64,000 nucleotides of DNA from Turicibacter sp. (GCA_009780245.1 WRAJ01000003.1:52731-116730); one strand, 5' to 3'. Shown: positions 11,701 through 22,000, counted from the stretch's first letter. Notes: generated from the sequence alone by a model not told the origin. Program-made: numbers and translations.

Positions 11701-12558
11701 TTATTCTTTGTCATTCATTTCTGATAATAGCTTTTCATAATCTTCTAGCGCCTTGCGCGTCACACGTATCTCATGGTCACCGTGCATTCTGATGTACGCA
11801 TACCTTCCTGAGAACTCAATGAATTTCACATTTAAGGGATTAATTAAATAAAATTTCCCAAGCTTAACCAGTTCCGGTACACTCTTATCATAAAAGCTGA
11901 GCGATCGCTTTAAGTATTGAGCACCGCTAGATTCATGAAGAATCGTAAGCGCTGATCTGCTTTCCTCAGAGGCGGATTCACTTCCTCTTTCTTCGTTCAC
12001 TTGGATAAAATAAACATCAGCTAAGTTGACATACACTTTTCGATGCCCTGTTTTGAACTCAATCATTTTTTTATCAACTTGACTTCTGCTCATGCGGTCG
12101 TAGGAAAAGCGCAATATTTCAAGCACATCCTTTTGTAGCGTTTCTGTGTCTTCTGATAAATAAGGTTTATTCAAAAAAGCAATCGGCGCAATTTTATAAC
12201 TCACAATGTCAGATATCGTGGTTTGATTGTGCGTTAAAAAAACAATGTCAGCACCGATGTCATATTTTCGAATCTCTCGCGCTAATGAGATGCCGTTCAT
12301 CTCACTAACTTTCCCTAAATCACCTAGATCAATATCTAAAAAGAGCAACCTATGTTTCAACGTATTGGCTACTTGTTTAATTGTCCCGTCTGGTTGCGCA
12401 ACGTTTGCTCGAAACAAATCCAGAACCGCTATTGGATCGCCTGTTGCTAATTCGATTTTAACGTCAGACATCCCTTCCATCCGACAGTAATTTTCCACAA
12501 ACTTCGTGACTAGATCAATCACGGCTTGGTTATCTTCACACAAAATAATGTTTAGCAT
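11701..12558 (-). CDS. LytTR-type response regulator (AgrA-like), no adjacent kinase
   Basis: This is a cytoplasmic transcription regulator of the AgrA/ComE type. A receiver domain occupies about residues 1-140, with acidic residues in LCEDN and the likely phosphorylation Asp in LLFLDIDLGD. The C-terminal LytTR DNA-binding domain covers about residues 175-285, with KFYLINPLNV and a final RVTRKALEDY block. Length 285 aa is slightly long because of a loop after residue 35 and a serine/glutamate-rich insert near 205-215. No histidine kinase or peptide gene lies beside it, so its signal is unknown. Confidence 0.85.
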   Translation of the reverse strand: MLNIILCEDNQAVIDLVTKFVENYCRMEGMSDVKIELATGDPIAVLDLFRANVAQPDGTIKQVANTLKHRLLFLDIDLGDLGKVSEMNGISLAREIRKYDIGADIVFLTHNQTTISDIVSYKIAPIAFLNKPYLSEDTETLQKDVLEILRFSYDRMSRSQVDKKMIEFKTGHRKVYVNLADVYFIQVNEERGSESASEESRSALTILHESSGAQYLKRSLSFYDKSVPELVKLGKFYLINPLNVKFIEFSGRYAYIRMHGDHEIRVTRKALEDYEKLLSEMNDKE

Positions 12559-12727
12559 CCCACATCAACTCCCACTTTGAATTCTTTAGCTAAAATATAT
12601 ACTAATAGTTTATAATTAAACTTAACGAATGTAAAGCTTTATTACACCAATTTGTTAAAATTTAGTGTCTTAAACGGGTCTTTAGAGCGCCTATTTAAAT
12701 TAGGCAATGATTTTCACGCATTTTATG

Positions 12728-12771
12728 AAAAAAAGAAACCCTCATTTGCACGTTAGCAAATCAGGATTTCC
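12728..12771 (-). terminator. Rho-independent terminator after the CNNM/CorC gene
   Basis: Directly after the stop codon at 12773 a long imperfect stem (CCTGATTTGC with GCAAATGAGG) ends in a T-run on the minus strand. Confidence 0.7.
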
Positions 12772-12772
12772 T

Positions 12773-14032
12773 TTACTTTTCTTCTTCTGTTTCAATAAAC
12801 TCCACTAGCACACGCATAATCCGTCGGTTTTCTACCGAGGTCACTTTAAAATGTAAATTTTCGTGAACGTACTCATCGCCAATGTTTGGGATATCTTCTA
12901 ACTTCTCATAGAGCCAGCTTCCAACCGGGATGACATCGTCGTCCTCACCGATACGGGCATCAAATAAATCACATAACTCATCCAAAGCAAAATCAGCGCT
13001 CACTTCATAAGAGGTTTCGGAGTTCTTCGTGATCAACAATTCTTCTTCATCGTGTTCGTCATAAATCTCACCAACAACTTCTTCAATCACGTCTTCCATG
13101 GTCACGATTCCCGATGCCGCACCGTGTTCGTCAATCACAATCGCCAGATGTTGTTTTTCATCTCGCATCTTTTCTAATAAACTTGAAACTCGCATGGAAC
13201 TCGAAACGTAAACGGGCTCTTTCATGAGGTCTCTAAGGTACGGCGTTTCTTGCTCACTCAAAATAGCTGTAAACAACTCACGTTCGTAAAGAATGCCAAT
13301 CATGTTATCGTGCGATTCTTCGTAAATCGGGATGCGCGAGAATCTATACTTTAAGAACTTTTGTTTCGCTTCTTCAATGGTGGCTTCGATGTTTAATGAT
13401 TGCACATCGGCACGGGGTGTCATAATGTTCTTGACAAACGTTTCACTCAAATCTAAGACACCTTGTAACATATCCACTTCCTCTTCTTCAAGGACGCCTT
13501 CTTCCTCCATCGTATTGATGATCACATCTAACTCATCCTCAGTGACAGAGGGCTCTTCTTCTTTTTCATCGTCGCTTTTGAAGATGTTTTTTAAGGCGCG
13601 CATCATACTAACGATTGGTTTTAAAATAACGGTTAAAAGTTGGAAAATACCAGCGATGCGTAAGACAAGCCTTTCAGCATTAGCTCGTGCATAAGATTTC
13701 GGAAGAATTTCCCCAAAGACAATCATGATAATGGTGATCAGCAACGTCATTAAAATAGCAAACGCTTCGCCAAATGTCTCCATCGCCACAATCGTCGCAA
13801 TCCCTGCTGCTGCAAAGCTTACAACGTTATTCAGAACTAAAATGACAAGTAACACATCTTCAAACTTTTCCGAGCAAAGTTCATAAGCAACCTTTGCCCC
13901 TTTTTGTTCATCTTCCATGTAACCGCGCAATCTGATGAGATTAGCGCTCGAAAACGCCGTTTCAGATCCACTGAAAAACGACGATAAACAGATCAAAATA
14001 ATTAACACAATATACCAAAAGGCTGGATCCAC
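12773..14032 (-). CDS. CNNM/HlyC-CorC family membrane protein
   Basis: This inner membrane protein belongs to the family associated with magnesium or cobalt efflux and formerly called hemolysin. The DUF21/CNNM domain fills about residues 1-185, with three to four membrane segments and FFSGSETAFSSANLIRLR near residues 19-36. Two CBS domains follow at about 200-330 (MTPRADVQSL and EHGAASGIVTMEDVIEEVVGEI). The CorC/HlyC domain is at 345-415. Length 419 aa is normal. A terminator hairpin separates it from the small membrane gene upstream. Confidence 0.93.
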   Translation of the reverse strand: MDPAFWYIVLIILICLSSFFSGSETAFSSANLIRLRGYMEDEQKGAKVAYELCSEKFEDVLLVILVLNNVVSFAAAGIATIVAMETFGEAFAILMTLLITIIMIVFGEILPKSYARANAERLVLRIAGIFQLLTVILKPIVSMMRALKNIFKSDDEKEEEPSVTEDELDVIINTMEEEGVLEEEEVDMLQGVLDLSETFVKNIMTPRADVQSLNIEATIEEAKQKFLKYRFSRIPIYEESHDNMIGILYERELFTAILSEQETPYLRDLMKEPVYVSSSMRVSSLLEKMRDEKQHLAIVIDEHGAASGIVTMEDVIEEVVGEIYDEHDEEELLITKNSETSYEVSADFALDELCDLFDARIGEDDDVIPVGSWLYEKLEDIPNIGDEYVHENLHFKVTSVENRRIMRVLVEFIETEEEK

Positions 14033-14070
14033 TCAGGGTCACACTCCATCTTTAATGTATTTTAAAAATA

Positions 14071-14100
14071 GGTCAAGCCGTTGTAGATTTCGGCTTAACC
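14071..14100 (-). terminator. Terminator hairpin downstream of the 40-aa membrane protein gene
   Basis: GGTTAAGCCG pairs with CGGCTTGACC with one wobble, around a 10-base loop, then TATTTTTAAAA on the minus strand. Confidence 0.7.
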
Positions 14101-14118
14101 AGTTATTTTACATAATGC

Positions 14119-14241
14119 CTAACCAAAAATAGCAAACATGTGTAAGAAGAAGAAAATCACTGGAACAATCACAAATGACAATGCAAGAAACAACAAAATT
14201 AGGCGTGTTCCTTTTCTTTTATTTAAATTATACTTTGGCAC
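14119..14241 (-). CDS. Small single-pass membrane protein, 40 aa
   Basis: A GTG-started frame at 14241 with GAGGTGAG a few bases upstream encodes a 40-aa protein. It begins MPKYNLNKRKGTRLI and continues into one strongly hydrophobic segment (LILLFLALSFVIVPVIFFF). The basic N-terminus suggests the N-in orientation. It lies between rnc and the CNNM/CorC gene, is followed by its own terminator, and is too short for most gene finders. I do not know a function. Confidence 0.55.
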   Translation of the reverse strand: MPKYNLNKRKGTRLILLFLALSFVIVPVIFFFLHMFAIFG

Positions 14242-14285
14242 AAAAACTCACCTCAAAATTCTTTGTTTTTTTAATTATAACAGAT

Positions 14286-14996
14286 TCAAAGTTCTTTATC
14301 AACAAGCGCTAGCTTACTTAATGCGGCTTTCGCTGCAAGTTGCTCCGATTCTTTTTTCGTTGACGCTTTACCGATACCTAACGTCATTTCATCTAGCATC
14401 ACTGCCGTTTCAAAGAGCTTTGCATGCGCCGGTCCTTCAGAATTTATCATCTGATAACTAATGGCTCTTTTAGAATCAGCTTGCACAAACTCTTGCAGAC
14501 GACTTTTATAATCAAGGTCGTCTTTAACGGCCATTGAGTCGTATTCTTTGATGATAATCGGCGTTAAAAATTGCAAAACCGCATCAAATCCCAAATCTTC
14601 ATAAATAGCACCAATGAGTGCCTCAAACGCATCCGCTTTTAGCGAGGAACGTTCTCGCCCGCCCATTTTTTCTTCGCCGCGTCCCATCCGGACAAAGGTC
14701 GCCAGACTAATCGCATCCGCGTATTTCACCAGCGCTTCTTCACGCACCAAGGAGGAACGCGTTCGCGTCATTTTCCCTTCTGGCAGCCTCGGACGCATAT
14801 CGAATAAATACTCGGAACAACACAATTGTAACGCAGCATCCCCTAAAAATTCAAGGCGTTCATTGTTTTCCAACTTTTCAATGTGGCGGCGTTCATTGGC
14901 ATAAGAAGCGTGCGTAAAAGCTTCTAAATAAATGCTCGGATCCTTATAAGGGATTTTTTCTTTTTTTAAAAACTTTTCTAAATCTGGATCGTGCAT
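14286..14996 (-). CDS. rnc: Ribonuclease III
   Basis: RNase III cuts double-stranded RNA in rRNA precursors and regulatory duplexes. The catalytic domain holds the signature NERLEFLGDAALQLCCSEYL near residues 44-63, with the second acidic cluster in DAFEALIGAIYEDLGF near 117-132. A C-terminal double-stranded RNA binding domain covers about residues 160-236. Length 236 aa is typical. A GGAGGG site precedes ATG 14996. It follows dnaI closely on the same strand. Confidence 0.97.
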   Translation of the reverse strand: MHDPDLEKFLKKEKIPYKDPSIYLEAFTHASYANERRHIEKLENNERLEFLGDAALQLCCSEYLFDMRPRLPEGKMTRTRSSLVREEALVKYADAISLATFVRMGRGEEKMGGRERSSLKADAFEALIGAIYEDLGFDAVLQFLTPIIIKEYDSMAVKDDLDYKSRLQEFVQADSKRAISYQMINSEGPAHAKLFETAVMLDEMTLGIGKASTKKESEQLAAKAALSKLALVDKEL

Positions 14997-15015
14997 CCTA
15001 ATCCCTCCTTCTCTT

Positions 15016-15918
15016 TTAATTCCGATAATTCTTACCTACCAATTCAACCGGTACACTCAATGCTTTAATGCGCTCCATCACACGCGTGGCTTTCACCGGC
15101 TCAAGCCCAACGCGATTCGTTTCTGAAAACGTCGCGAGCAATTCATCATAATTCGAGTTAGAGCTGAAAAAAGTCGGTAATTCATGCATCATACGATGAT
15201 TCAATATCCGCCCTAGCACTTCATCACGCATCCAGCCAGTGATGGTCACACCACTAATATCATCCAGCATTAAAACTGGCACTTGCTTAATTTTCTCAAT
15301 GATCGCATTGTTGCTCACTTCGTTATTTCCAAAATTAGATTTAAGTTCTGCAATCAACTCAGGCAAATAAACGATCGCACAACCAAAGCCTTTTTTAGCT
15401 AACTCATTGGCAATCACACATAATGTATAAGTTTTCCCTGTTCCATAAGAACCATGTATAAACAAGCCTTTTTTATAATTGTCTGCACTGTAATGCGAAA
15501 TAAAATCAACGACCAAGTGAAATAATTCTTCGCGATTTTCAGTGGCCTCAAGTGTACTCAAACTCGCAGTCAACATTGACTTGGGCACGTGAAAGTTTTG
15601 AATCTGATTTAAATGCAGCCCACTTTTATAAAACTCGCAAGGCGCATAAGCGAGGTTCAAACGTCCCACGTGTGGCGTAAGCGTTGGAAAATGCCCTTTA
15701 ATCGGTTGCTTACAAGCTGCCAAACGCTGACATCCCTCACACATGTTCGAACCGTGCGCATACTCATCTAAAGACGTCATAAAGCTAGGCAATAATCGCA
15801 TATCTAGTTCTTTTTCATGGCGCTTCAAAACCTCAGAAACCTTCGGATTTGATAACAGTTCACCGTAAGAGTCATCCACATCTGAAATTTCACTAATCAA
15901 ATCACCTAATTTTTTCAT
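15016..15918 (-). CDS. dnaI: Primosomal protein DnaI (helicase loader)
   Basis: DnaI loads the replicative helicase DnaC at the origin and at restarted forks. ATG 15918 (MKKLGDLISEISDV) is used because GGGTGAT lies shortly upstream; the frame is open to 15948. Cysteines 60, 63 and 69 (NMCEGCQRLAACKQ) form the zinc-binding N-terminal domain. The AAA+ ATPase follows, with Walker A GSYGTGKT at 156-163 and Walker B VLMLDDISG. It overlaps the end of dnaB by 17 bases, which implies translational coupling. Confidence 0.95.
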   Translation of the reverse strand: MKKLGDLISEISDVDDSYGELLSNPKVSEVLKRHEKELDMRLLPSFMTSLDEYAHGSNMCEGCQRLAACKQPIKGHFPTLTPHVGRLNLAYAPCEFYKSGLHLNQIQNFHVPKSMLTASLSTLEATENREELFHLVVDFISHYSADNYKKGLFIHGSYGTGKTYTLCVIANELAKKGFGCAIVYLPELIAELKSNFGNNEVSNNAIIEKIKQVPVLMLDDISGVTITGWMRDEVLGRILNHRMMHELPTFFSSNSNYDELLATFSETNRVGLEPVKATRVMERIKALSVPVELVGKNYRN

Positions 15919-17224
15919 CCACATCACCCGTCTTTTCGAGAAAAGCACTTCTCATCTGTTCCATTCTCTGTCTCGCAGCCTCAGCCTCTTCACGGCTCAT
16001 CTTTGGCTGCTCGTTTTCTTTACCAAACCACCCAGGAATCGCTTCAGCAACCGGCGCTTTTCTCTTCGCGACTGGCTGCTTTTGTCCCGATTTATATTCA
16101 CTACTATTCTGAATGGTTTTGATCACCTTCTCCATCGCGGCCTGAGACGTCGCAATGTTTTGCCTTTGCCACTCCCCAGCAATCTTTTCAACCAATTGCT
16201 TTGGCAACCTACCATCGGTGTGCTTCAACACATAATCGATCAAAACATTCACGACCCCCGCATCCATCTGCTGATCCACATATAACCATTCTACCAACTT
16301 TACATCGGCCGGCACCGGTGGCTTTCCTCCTGATTTAAATCGCAAAAAATCAATCGGATTTTGCGCCAAGAACGCGGTCATACCATCCCTTGAATCATCG
16401 ACTCGATCTTTATCTAACTTTTCGACAACCGCTTTGTTAGGATCTTTGACAACCACCTCAACGTGATGACCCTTACTCATAAGCTGAAATTGCGTCCGAG
16501 CCAACGCCTTCATCTTGGACGTGTTTACGGTTCCGATTGGCTCTGTCGAATCAAACACCAAACGCGCTAATTCATGAACATCAAATTTATATAGAAACGC
16601 CAGCTCGTTCAAAGTATTCAACAGTTTAGGTGTGATGATTTCCCGGGAAATACCTTTTTTTATTAGCATTTCGACCAAGCTTTTTTCATCAAAACTCTGA
16701 TCCAATCGTATCCCAGGCTGATCGCACTGTCTTTCTTGTGTCGTCACTTCATGAGGTGCTCGCGCTAAGGCAGCAATATCAAACACCTCATCAAAACGTT
16801 TTGAAACCTTTTCTCCCGTCAGCACGTCATCGCTTTCTAACAATAGCTGCTTTGTCATTAAGAAATCTTTTGTCCCAATTTTAACGTATAGAAACGCACT
16901 CATAATACCATCGGAAAAGAAATCCGTTGCAATTAGCGGCTTTTTTAGTTTATAGCTCAGCCCATTATCGGCCTTGTACACATCAAGAAGCCCTACTGCT
17001 TCTAAGCGCTGGCGAGTGTCAACGAGTTGATCCATGTGATAACCCATTACTTGCAAAAGAAAATGGTGATCGTATTCTTTTTTTTCTGGCAACGTAAGAA
17101 GAGCCATGTACAGGGAAAAAGCAGATGGCCCAACAATCGGTTGATATAGAAGCGTTAGTGACTGTAACTCATCTGACGCAAGCGTCGCCGTCGGCGTAAG
17201 TCTAAATTTAGCATTCGGTTTCAT
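15902..17224 (-). CDS. dnaB: Replication initiation and membrane attachment protein DnaB
   Basis: Firmicutes DnaB works with DnaD and DnaI in helicase loading and attaches the origin to the membrane. The protein starts MKPNAKFRLTPTATLASDE, with a DDBH1 winged-helix region at about 1-160. The second homology domain (YxxxIxxW-type) lies at about 300-370, and a charged tail follows. Length 440 aa fits the family. Gene order mutM-coaE-X-dnaB-dnaI matches many Bacilli, where X is normally nrdR. Confidence 0.92.
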   Translation of the reverse strand: MKPNAKFRLTPTATLASDELQSLTLLYQPIVGPSAFSLYMALLTLPEKKEYDHHFLLQVMGYHMDQLVDTRQRLEAVGLLDVYKADNGLSYKLKKPLIATDFFSDGIMSAFLYVKIGTKDFLMTKQLLLESDDVLTGEKVSKRFDEVFDIAALARAPHEVTTQERQCDQPGIRLDQSFDEKSLVEMLIKKGISREIITPKLLNTLNELAFLYKFDVHELARLVFDSTEPIGTVNTSKMKALARTQFQLMSKGHHVEVVVKDPNKAVVEKLDKDRVDDSRDGMTAFLAQNPIDFLRFKSGGKPPVPADVKLVEWLYVDQQMDAGVVNVLIDYVLKHTDGRLPKQLVEKIAGEWQRQNIATSQAAMEKVIKTIQNSSEYKSGQKQPVAKRKAPVAEAIPGWFGKENEQPKMSREEAEAARQRMEQMRSAFLEKTGDVDEKIR

Positions 17225-17236
17225 GAAGATTCTCCG

Positions 17237-17557
17237 TTATTTCATTTGCAGATTCGGTTTCATCGCTTCAAAGAACGAAACCGCAATTTTTTTCCCCGGT
17301 GCCAATAAAGGCGTCATCACAACCACATCAACGGCTGTTTCTAAGAGTGTAATGCTGTATGCCGTCACCATAACTTCAACACGGCCACGCTTTAATAAAA
17401 ATTCTTTGTGATCGTTATTATGGCTTTTCACTTCCATGTTTATTTTTTTCGCCGCTTCAAAAACAGCTGTTTTCACTTGCTCATAAGTGCCCTTATAGTA
17501 AGCCGTTGGTGGCGTCGTTTGGTCCGATGTTTCGAACCTCGTTAATTTTTCAAACAT
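17237..17557 (-). CDS. Conserved-looking small cytosolic protein of unknown function
   Basis: I do not recognise this 106-aa protein. It starts MFEKLTRFETSDQTTPP, has a KGTYEQVKTAVFEAAKKIN helix near residues 22-40, and looks like a small alpha/beta fold with no signal peptide. It has no cysteine zinc site, so it is not NrdR, which usually occupies this place between coaE and dnaB. Spacing to both neighbours is about 11-12 bases, so it is part of the operon. The predicted Tyr/Lys-rich first half and hydrophobic middle (VVVMTPLLAPGKKIAVSFF) give no clear lead. Confidence 0.65.
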   Translation of the reverse strand: MFEKLTRFETSDQTTPPTAYYKGTYEQVKTAVFEAAKKINMEVKSHNNDHKEFLLKRGRVEVMVTAYSITLLETAVDVVVMTPLLAPGKKIAVSFFEAMKPNLQMK

Positions 17558-17568
17558 CTTTCATCACC

Positions 17569-18153
17569 TTAGTTTATAATCTCCCCTAAAAATCGTTCAA
17601 TGTTTTCTTCTAATTCACACAAGTTGCCGTTGTTATCAATCACAAAATTAGCGCGACGGCTTTTTTCTGCGATCGGCATCTGTGAATGAATTCTTTCTTG
17701 TGCTTGATCGAAGCTGAGCTCGTCCCTTTTCATCAGTCGTTGCAGCTGCGTCTGCTCTGTTGCACTCACCACAACCGTGACATCTGCCAAATCATCAAAG
17801 CCCGCTTCAAACAACAAAGGCACATCTAAGAACAACACGTTCGCTTGCGATTGCGCAATCTGTTCGTTACATTCAGCACGAACCGCCGGATGCATGATCG
17901 CTTCAAGTTTGTGCCTGGCATTCGGATCGTTAAAAATGATCTGACCTAACGTTTTCCGATCAAGGCTACCATCTGCACAGATCACCGATTTCCCAAATTC
18001 AGCTGCAATACTCGCAAGCATTGGACTGCCGATGCTTTGCAATTCGTGCACAATTTGATCGGCATCGATCACTTGAAACCCACGCTTTTGCAACCATTTA
18101 CTCACCGTGCTCTTTCCCGTTGCAATACCGCCTGTTAATCCGATGACTTTCAC
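17569..18153 (-). CDS. coaE: Dephospho-CoA kinase
   Basis: CoaE phosphorylates dephospho-CoA in the last step of coenzyme A synthesis. The start is GTG 18153 with GGAGGTG seven bases upstream; the longer frame to 18204 runs into mutM. The P-loop is LTGGIATGKST at residues 5-15. DVPLLFEAG and QxQLxRLMKRD-type motifs follow. Length 194 aa is normal. It overlaps or abuts the mutM stop codon at 18155, so the two genes are probably coupled. Confidence 0.95.
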   Translation of the reverse strand: MKVIGLTGGIATGKSTVSKWLQKRGFQVIDADQIVHELQSIGSPMLASIAAEFGKSVICADGSLDRKTLGQIIFNDPNARHKLEAIMHPAVRAECNEQIAQSQANVLFLDVPLLFEAGFDDLADVTVVVSATEQTQLQRLMKRDELSFDQAQERIHSQMPIAEKSRRANFVIDNNGNLCELEENIERFLGEIIN

Positions 18154-18154
18154 G

Positions 18155-18988
18155 CTACAACACCTCCGGCTGACAAACCGCGCAGAAATAAGTGCCACGT
18201 CCACCGACTTTCATCTTTAAGATGGTCGCACGACACTTTGGACAAGGCTTATCTTTCTTCGTATGAACTTGAAGAAAATTTTGAAACTCACCAGAGATCC
18301 CATGTTCAGCAGAAAACGTCTTAATCGTTGTCCCTTTGTGCGTGATGGCCTGGCTTAAAATCTCTCTTGTATAGTGTACCACATTTCTGATTTCCGCGCG
18401 AGTCAAATCACCACTTTTTTTCTTCGGGTGAACGTTGGCAGAAAACAAAACTTCATCCACGTAAATATTGCCAAGACCTGAGACAATTTTTTGCGTTAAT
18501 AGCATGGATTTGATCGGCGTCTTTTTCCACTTCAAAGCCGCTTCAACGGCCGTTTCATTAAACTCGTCTGACCATGGTTCTGGTCCTAATACCGACAGCG
18601 ACGGCGTTAGTTCAAGTTGCGTGGACTTGTCATATAAGTGAAAGGTCCCAAATTTACGCACGTCTTCGTAGCGCAACTTTGCCCCGTTGCTTAGGAGAAA
18701 CTCGGCATGGACGTGCTTATCTTTTGCACCAGCCTCGTTGCCATAGAAAAACTTACCCTCCATGCGTAAATGAGAAAGCAGGTAGTAGTTGGTTAACTCA
18801 AAAATTAAATATTTACCACGTCGTGTGACAGTTATGAATTTCTCCCCAATTAAATCGGTTTTGAAACGAACGGCGTCGCTTGTTTTGATCATTTTGTCAT
18901 AATGAATGATCACTTCTTTGATTGCTAGTCCTAATATTTTAGGCTTTAGCAGCTCTTTGACGGTTTCTACTTCTGGTAATTCTGGCAT
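18155..18988 (-). CDS. mutM: Formamidopyrimidine-DNA glycosylase (Fpg)
   Basis: Fpg removes 8-oxoguanine and other oxidised purines and cleaves the abasic site. The mature N-terminus PELPEVETV carries the catalytic Pro2 and Glu3. The helix-two-turn-helix region contains GLGNIYVDEVLF. The C-terminal zinc finger (CPKCRATILK and CAVCQPEVL) is complete. Length 277 aa is standard. It leads a coaE-X-dnaB-dnaI run on the minus strand. Confidence 0.97.
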   Translation of the reverse strand: MPELPEVETVKELLKPKILGLAIKEVIIHYDKMIKTSDAVRFKTDLIGEKFITVTRRGKYLIFELTNYYLLSHLRMEGKFFYGNEAGAKDKHVHAEFLLSNGAKLRYEDVRKFGTFHLYDKSTQLELTPSLSVLGPEPWSDEFNETAVEAALKWKKTPIKSMLLTQKIVSGLGNIYVDEVLFSANVHPKKKSGDLTRAEIRNVVHYTREILSQAITHKGTTIKTFSAEHGISGEFQNFLQVHTKKDKPCPKCRATILKMKVGGRGTYFCAVCQPEVL

Positions 18989-19021
18989 GGCTATCAGCTC
19001 CTGTTGTATCAGTATATCAAA

Positions 19022-19051
19022 AAATCGAGCCTGATACTAGCACTCGATTTA
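19022..19051 (-). terminator. Terminator after the beta-helix surface protein gene
   Basis: AAATCGAG pairs with CTCGATTT around a 13-base loop and is followed by a T-run on the minus strand. Confidence 0.7.
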
Positions 19052-19070
19052 GGTAGGTGAAAGAAAAGTT

Positions 19071-22000
19071 TTATTTTCTGATGGCATTTGCTAGTTTTTG
19101 CCGCTTCCTTAAAACAAGTAGCGCCAGAAGTGAGCTCAGCATGATGATGAAGCTCGCAATTAATTTCGTTTCGCTCACCCCTAGTCCCCCTAGCACCGGG
19201 ATTTCAAAGTTGGTTAGATTACCAAGGTAATACTGTTCATTATGAAGGCGAAAGGCTGGGACGAATTCGCCTTCTGCTGTAATGCTACTCACACCTTCCT
19301 CATCAATTTCGATCAACCAATGACCTCTTGGAAGCTGATGCCCAACAGGTGCCGTCACTTCGACTAGTCGATAGGTTGCTTGCAACCTTAAAGGCATGAA
19401 CGTGACACGACCTTCTTCGTTGCTAGTTTCCGTGTGAATCGGGGTCCATGTGCCATTTTCATAGCGTAACATTTCAAATGTGGCGCCTTCAAGCGACAAG
19501 GACTCATCAAAATCGGTATACAGCAGTTCATCTCTTTTAAAAAACGTAAAGGTTGCAAAATTGCGTACGGGGTAATTGATGTCAAAATTATTCAGAAGGG
19601 GCGCATCCGTCACACTCCCGATTAGCGTCGATGGGATATGCGCATCAATCACTTCTGGATTAGCAGGTCCAAAGCTTGCGAATTGCGCGCTGTTTTCATC
19701 GAAGACGATGTTCGTCGAAAGCATGAGATTGCTGTAGGCATCTGGCGTTATGAACAGCTCATCCTCGTATTGTTCTGAAAAGATCCCACCGCCATCACCG
19801 GTTGCTTGATTACCTGTTACAAAACCGTTTGTCCCAGTAACATTCGAAGACTCATCGGCGTAAATCCCGCCGCCATTAGTCGCTTGGTTGGCCCTAATGA
19901 CACCTGCTTGCAAATCAAAATTAGATTGATTGGCTAAAAACACACCGCCACCGTCTTCACTAGCTACGTTATTGTCAATGGTTGCGCCTTGCATGAACAA
20001 GGTGCTGTTGTTAAGCATGGCGCCACCGCCACTTTTGGCTGCCGTGTTATGGTTGATGCTGCTCTGATCGTGCAGGTTTAAATCAACATTTTCTAACCAT
20101 AAACCTCCACCATCACCGTTCACGGCTTCATTTTGGTTGATCGCACTACTACCGTTCATAATGAAGGTTCCCCGAGAAGAACCCAACGGTGAAAAATGCA
20201 TACCACCACCATCGCCGGTAATGGTTCGGTTGCCATTGATGCTGCTGTCGTTCATGATGAACGTTTCATAGCGTTCTATCCAAATGCTTGCCCCATTCTC
20301 ATAGCTTGTATTATCATGGATTTGACTGTTATTTAAGGTGAAGGTTCCCCAAGCGCTAGGTGCACTTGAAGAGGTTTCCGTGTAAATACCTCCGCCAGAC
20401 CCGATCTCTGCAACGTTTCCATTAATGCGAGCGTTTGTCATGGCAGGAAACAACACATTGTGAGCGACGAAAAGACCACCACCGTCAATCGTCGCACGGT
20501 TATTTGTGATGGATCGCGTCGCATTGGGATTGTTGGTCAAATTTAAGGTCGGCGCCGGTAAGGTGCCCCCTACTGCCGAAAACGCTACATATATCCCGCC
20601 ACCGCGCTCATTTGCACGGTTATGATCAATGATACCGCCGTTCATTTCCATGATGAGATTGTGCGTTCCAGTGCCAGTCACTTGGCTATTCGGTCGGTAA
20701 TAGATACCACCACCGTTTGACTCTGCGACACCACCTGTGATGCTGCCACCGTTCATACGAAATGCCACATGATTGGCTCGATTCGCGACGGCTGCTGCTC
20801 CTCCTGATACGCTTGCTGTTGGTTCAAAGCGAATGCCGCCACCGTTTTGACGGTTTCCACCGTTAATGGTCGTGCCGTTTTGATTTAAGTTGATATGATT
20901 GGTATGGTTGCCTGCTGATCCACCACTTGATTCTATTATCGGAATGAAATTTATACCACCTGAAATCGTTCCAGCATTTAGGTTAACGGTTAACGTGTTC
21001 GTTCGTGTTATCGCACCTGTTGTTCCTCCGGCATGCGTAAGTGTCGGTGCAAAGTCAATGCCACCACCAACGCTACCGCCTATCAGCGTAAAATTGAAAG
21101 TATTTCCTCGTGTGCTAGTTCCTGTCGTTCCCGCTGAAGTTCCTAAACCACCACTAACCATGAGCCCGTTTTCAATGCTGACATTTTCTGCCATTGTAAA
21201 GGTAAACGTGTTGGAACGACCAGCCGTTGTGCCAGAACCTGGCACACTCAGCACCGGTGCTAAACGCATAGAACCAATTTGCGCATTCCCGCCTAAGTTG
21301 GCAGTCAGTGTGTTATGTCCACCACCAGATGTCCCGTTTTTTGTTTGGGTTACTTGAGGGGCATAGTTGATGTCATCAACCGTTGCTGAACCAGAAATTT
21401 CAAAAATATTATTTGTTAATGTGTTGTTCCCAGTTGTTGTCGCAGTGGTCGTTAAAACAGGCGCAAAGTGAAGTCCTGAATGGTTGCTAGCAACATTATT
21501 TTGAATTGTTCCTCCTGTCATCGTAAACGTGGGGACAGCAGCTGTGATCGTTGCCGCAGCGGTTGTGCCACCAAAATTATTCGCTCGAACAACCCCGATA
21601 CCACCGCCTGAACCAGCAGACTGGTTCTCACGGATGACACCGCCTTGGATTGTTAGATGGGCTGCAGCCGTTGATGTTCCTGCCAAACCAATGCCGCCAC
21701 CGTTAGCCGTCGCGGTATTAGTGTGAATTTCTCCGTTAACGACAAACAGCGAACCAGTTGCTACGCCAATACCGCCGCCGTTGACCGCTGTGTTGTTATG
21801 AACCTCACCACCATGAATGGTAATGGTACCGCCGTTAGCACCTAGACCACCACCTAATGTGGTTGCTGTGTTGTCAGTAATTTCCCCGCTATGCAAATGG
21901 AAATGACCACCCGTTACATAGACAGCGCCTCCAACACCGTTTGCACCCGTTCCCGTTGCCGTATTATCTCTTAAAATACGATTGCCATTCATATTTACGG

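Noticed and set aside
17237..17557. NrdR
   Set aside because: It lacks the zinc-binding cysteines and ATP-cone of NrdR despite its position.
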